Below are positions 12,926 to 13,583 of a stretch of DNA of 13,583 nt, piece by piece. Positions within the stretch are counted from its first letter, which is position 1, and each line of letters begins with the position of its first letter. Location: the NCBI GenBank assembly GCA_900548315.1, contig URJU01000041.1, positions 1-13,583 on the forward strand. Direction: 5' to 3'. The notes beneath the pieces were generated by a model. It was not told where the DNA came from, ran no database searches, and saw nothing but the letters and a program-made list of their open reading frames with translations. A program made the position numbers and the translations under genes. Origin of the DNA: an uncultured Coprococcus sp. (lineage in GTDB: Bacteria > Bacillota > Clostridia > Lachnospirales > Lachnospiraceae).

Positions 12926-13507
12926 GTGAATTTTTTGGAAGAGAGAATAACTAAGGATGGAATAGTAAAGGAGGGCAATGTTCTCAAGGTGGATAGTTTC
13001 CTGAACCACCAGATGGATATACGTTTGTTTGATCAGATCGGTGAGGAGTTCAAGAAGAGATTTGAGGGAACAGAGATCAACAAGATCCTTACTATAGAGG
13101 CATCCGGAATAGGTATTGCCTGTGTTGTTGCCAGACATTTTGATGTGCCTGTTGTATTTGCGAAGAAATCAAAGAGCATCAATATAGAGGGTGATGTGTA
13201 TGTGGCAGAGGTTGAGTCATTTACACACAAGTGCAAGAATCAGGTTATCGTGTCCAAGAAGTTCATCAATCCTGAGGACAAGATTCTTATCATAGATGAT
13301 TTCCTTGCAAATGGATGTGCGCTTCAAGGGCTCATCTCCATAGTGAAGTCAGCAGGTGCCAGCGTAGAGGGAATCGGAATAGCAGTTGAGAAAGGTTTCC
13401 AGACAGGCGGACAGGTCATCAGAAATCTCGGATATCATCTTGAGTCACTTGCGATAGTGGACAGCATGGACGCTGCTACGGGAGAGATTAAGTTCAGGGA
13501 GCAGTAG
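12926..13507 (+). CDS. xpt: Xanthine phosphoribosyltransferase
   Basis: Xpt joins xanthine to PRPP to give XMP and pyrophosphate, a cytoplasmic purine-salvage step feeding GMP synthesis. The product has 193 residues, against 194 in B. subtilis Xpt. It keeps the family landmarks: LKVDSFLNHQMD (20-31), TIEASGIG (56-63), VFAKKSKS (77-84), the PRPP-binding ILIIDDFLANG (120-130), and the GASVEGIGI...EKGFQ segment before the C-terminal LGYHLESLA. The start is GTG with AGGAGG 9 bases upstream. In many Firmicutes xpt is controlled by a guanine riboswitch and paired with pbuX. Here no guanine riboswitch is recognisable and the downstream neighbour is beyond the contig end. Nothing looks damaged or foreign. 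Confidence 0.96.
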   Translation: MNFLEERITKDGIVKEGNVLKVDSFLNHQMDIRLFDQIGEEFKKRFEGTEINKILTIEASGIGIACVVARHFDVPVVFAKKSKSINIEGDVYVAEVESFTHKCKNQVIVSKKFINPEDKILIIDDFLANGCALQGLISIVKSAGASVEGIGIAVEKGFQTGGQVIRNLGYHLESLAIVDSMDAATGEIKFREQ

Positions 13508-13560
13508 GATCGCTGCGGGATATTTGATGGTATATATAAGATTCATGAATAATATATAGG
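13508..13560. other. Short AT-rich downstream stretch, nothing assignable
   Basis: The 53 bases after the xpt stop hold an ATTCATGAAT palindrome and TATATATAA runs. No stem with a T-run, gene start or other feature could be supported. Confidence 0.6.
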
Positions 13561-13583
13561 CTGTCTCTTATACACATCTGACG
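13561..13583. other. Untrimmed Nextera (Tn5 mosaic end) library adapter
   Basis: The final bases begin with CTGTCTCTTATACACATCT, the exact reverse complement of the 19-bp Tn5 mosaic end used in Nextera kits. They continue with GACG, as in the Read-1 side transposase adapter. The mosaic end is an engineered hybrid, so this is library artefact, not a transposon of the organism. True genomic sequence ends at 13560. Confidence 0.97.

Noticed and set aside
13561..13583. End of a Tn5/IS50-like transposon
   Set aside because: The sequence is the engineered hybrid mosaic end plus kit-specific bases, at the very end of the contig, with no transposase or target duplication.

Overview
The window looks like one contig end of a gut- or rumen-type Firmicute, most likely a Lachnospiraceae relative. 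The grounds are moderate GC, AGA/ATA/GGA-rich codon use, strong AGGAGG-type ribosome sites, a very large secreted protein built from Fn3/Ig/InlB-B-like/Big_2 modules, and an xpt product very close to the Bacillus/Clostridium type. This is judged by eye and goes no finer than family level. All three genes lie on the + strand.

Layout. (1) Positions 1-10002 hold a giant secreted protein of more than 3332 residues. It is cut at its 5' end by the window edge, because the window opens inside the signal peptide. Its modules run in this order: an FG-GAP/VCBS-like propeller, a module resembling beta-pore-forming proteins, Fn3, Ig-like, mixed Ig/MBG-like domains, about fifteen divergent InlB-B-like repeats, then an Fn3-like and a Big_2-like domain. 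A strong intrinsic terminator follows. (2) Positions 10201-12642 encode an 813-residue MalT-like STAND ATPase with a C-terminal LuxR helix-turn-helix. (3) Positions 12926-13507 encode xanthine phosphoribosyltransferase (xpt) from a GTG start. It is preceded by a 283-base gap with a candidate promoter and a foldable leader that does not match the purine riboswitch. (4) The last 23 bases are Nextera/Tn5 library adapter, so the sequence really ends at 13560.

How the genes relate. The terminator separates the surface protein from the regulator, so they are probably not one transcript. The regulator may still control its neighbour, but nothing in the sequence proves it. xpt is a housekeeping purine-salvage gene and probably an independent unit. 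The points most worth a second look are the pore-former-like module, the acidic-to-basic switch with paired cysteines in the last repeats of the giant protein, and the structured xpt leader.
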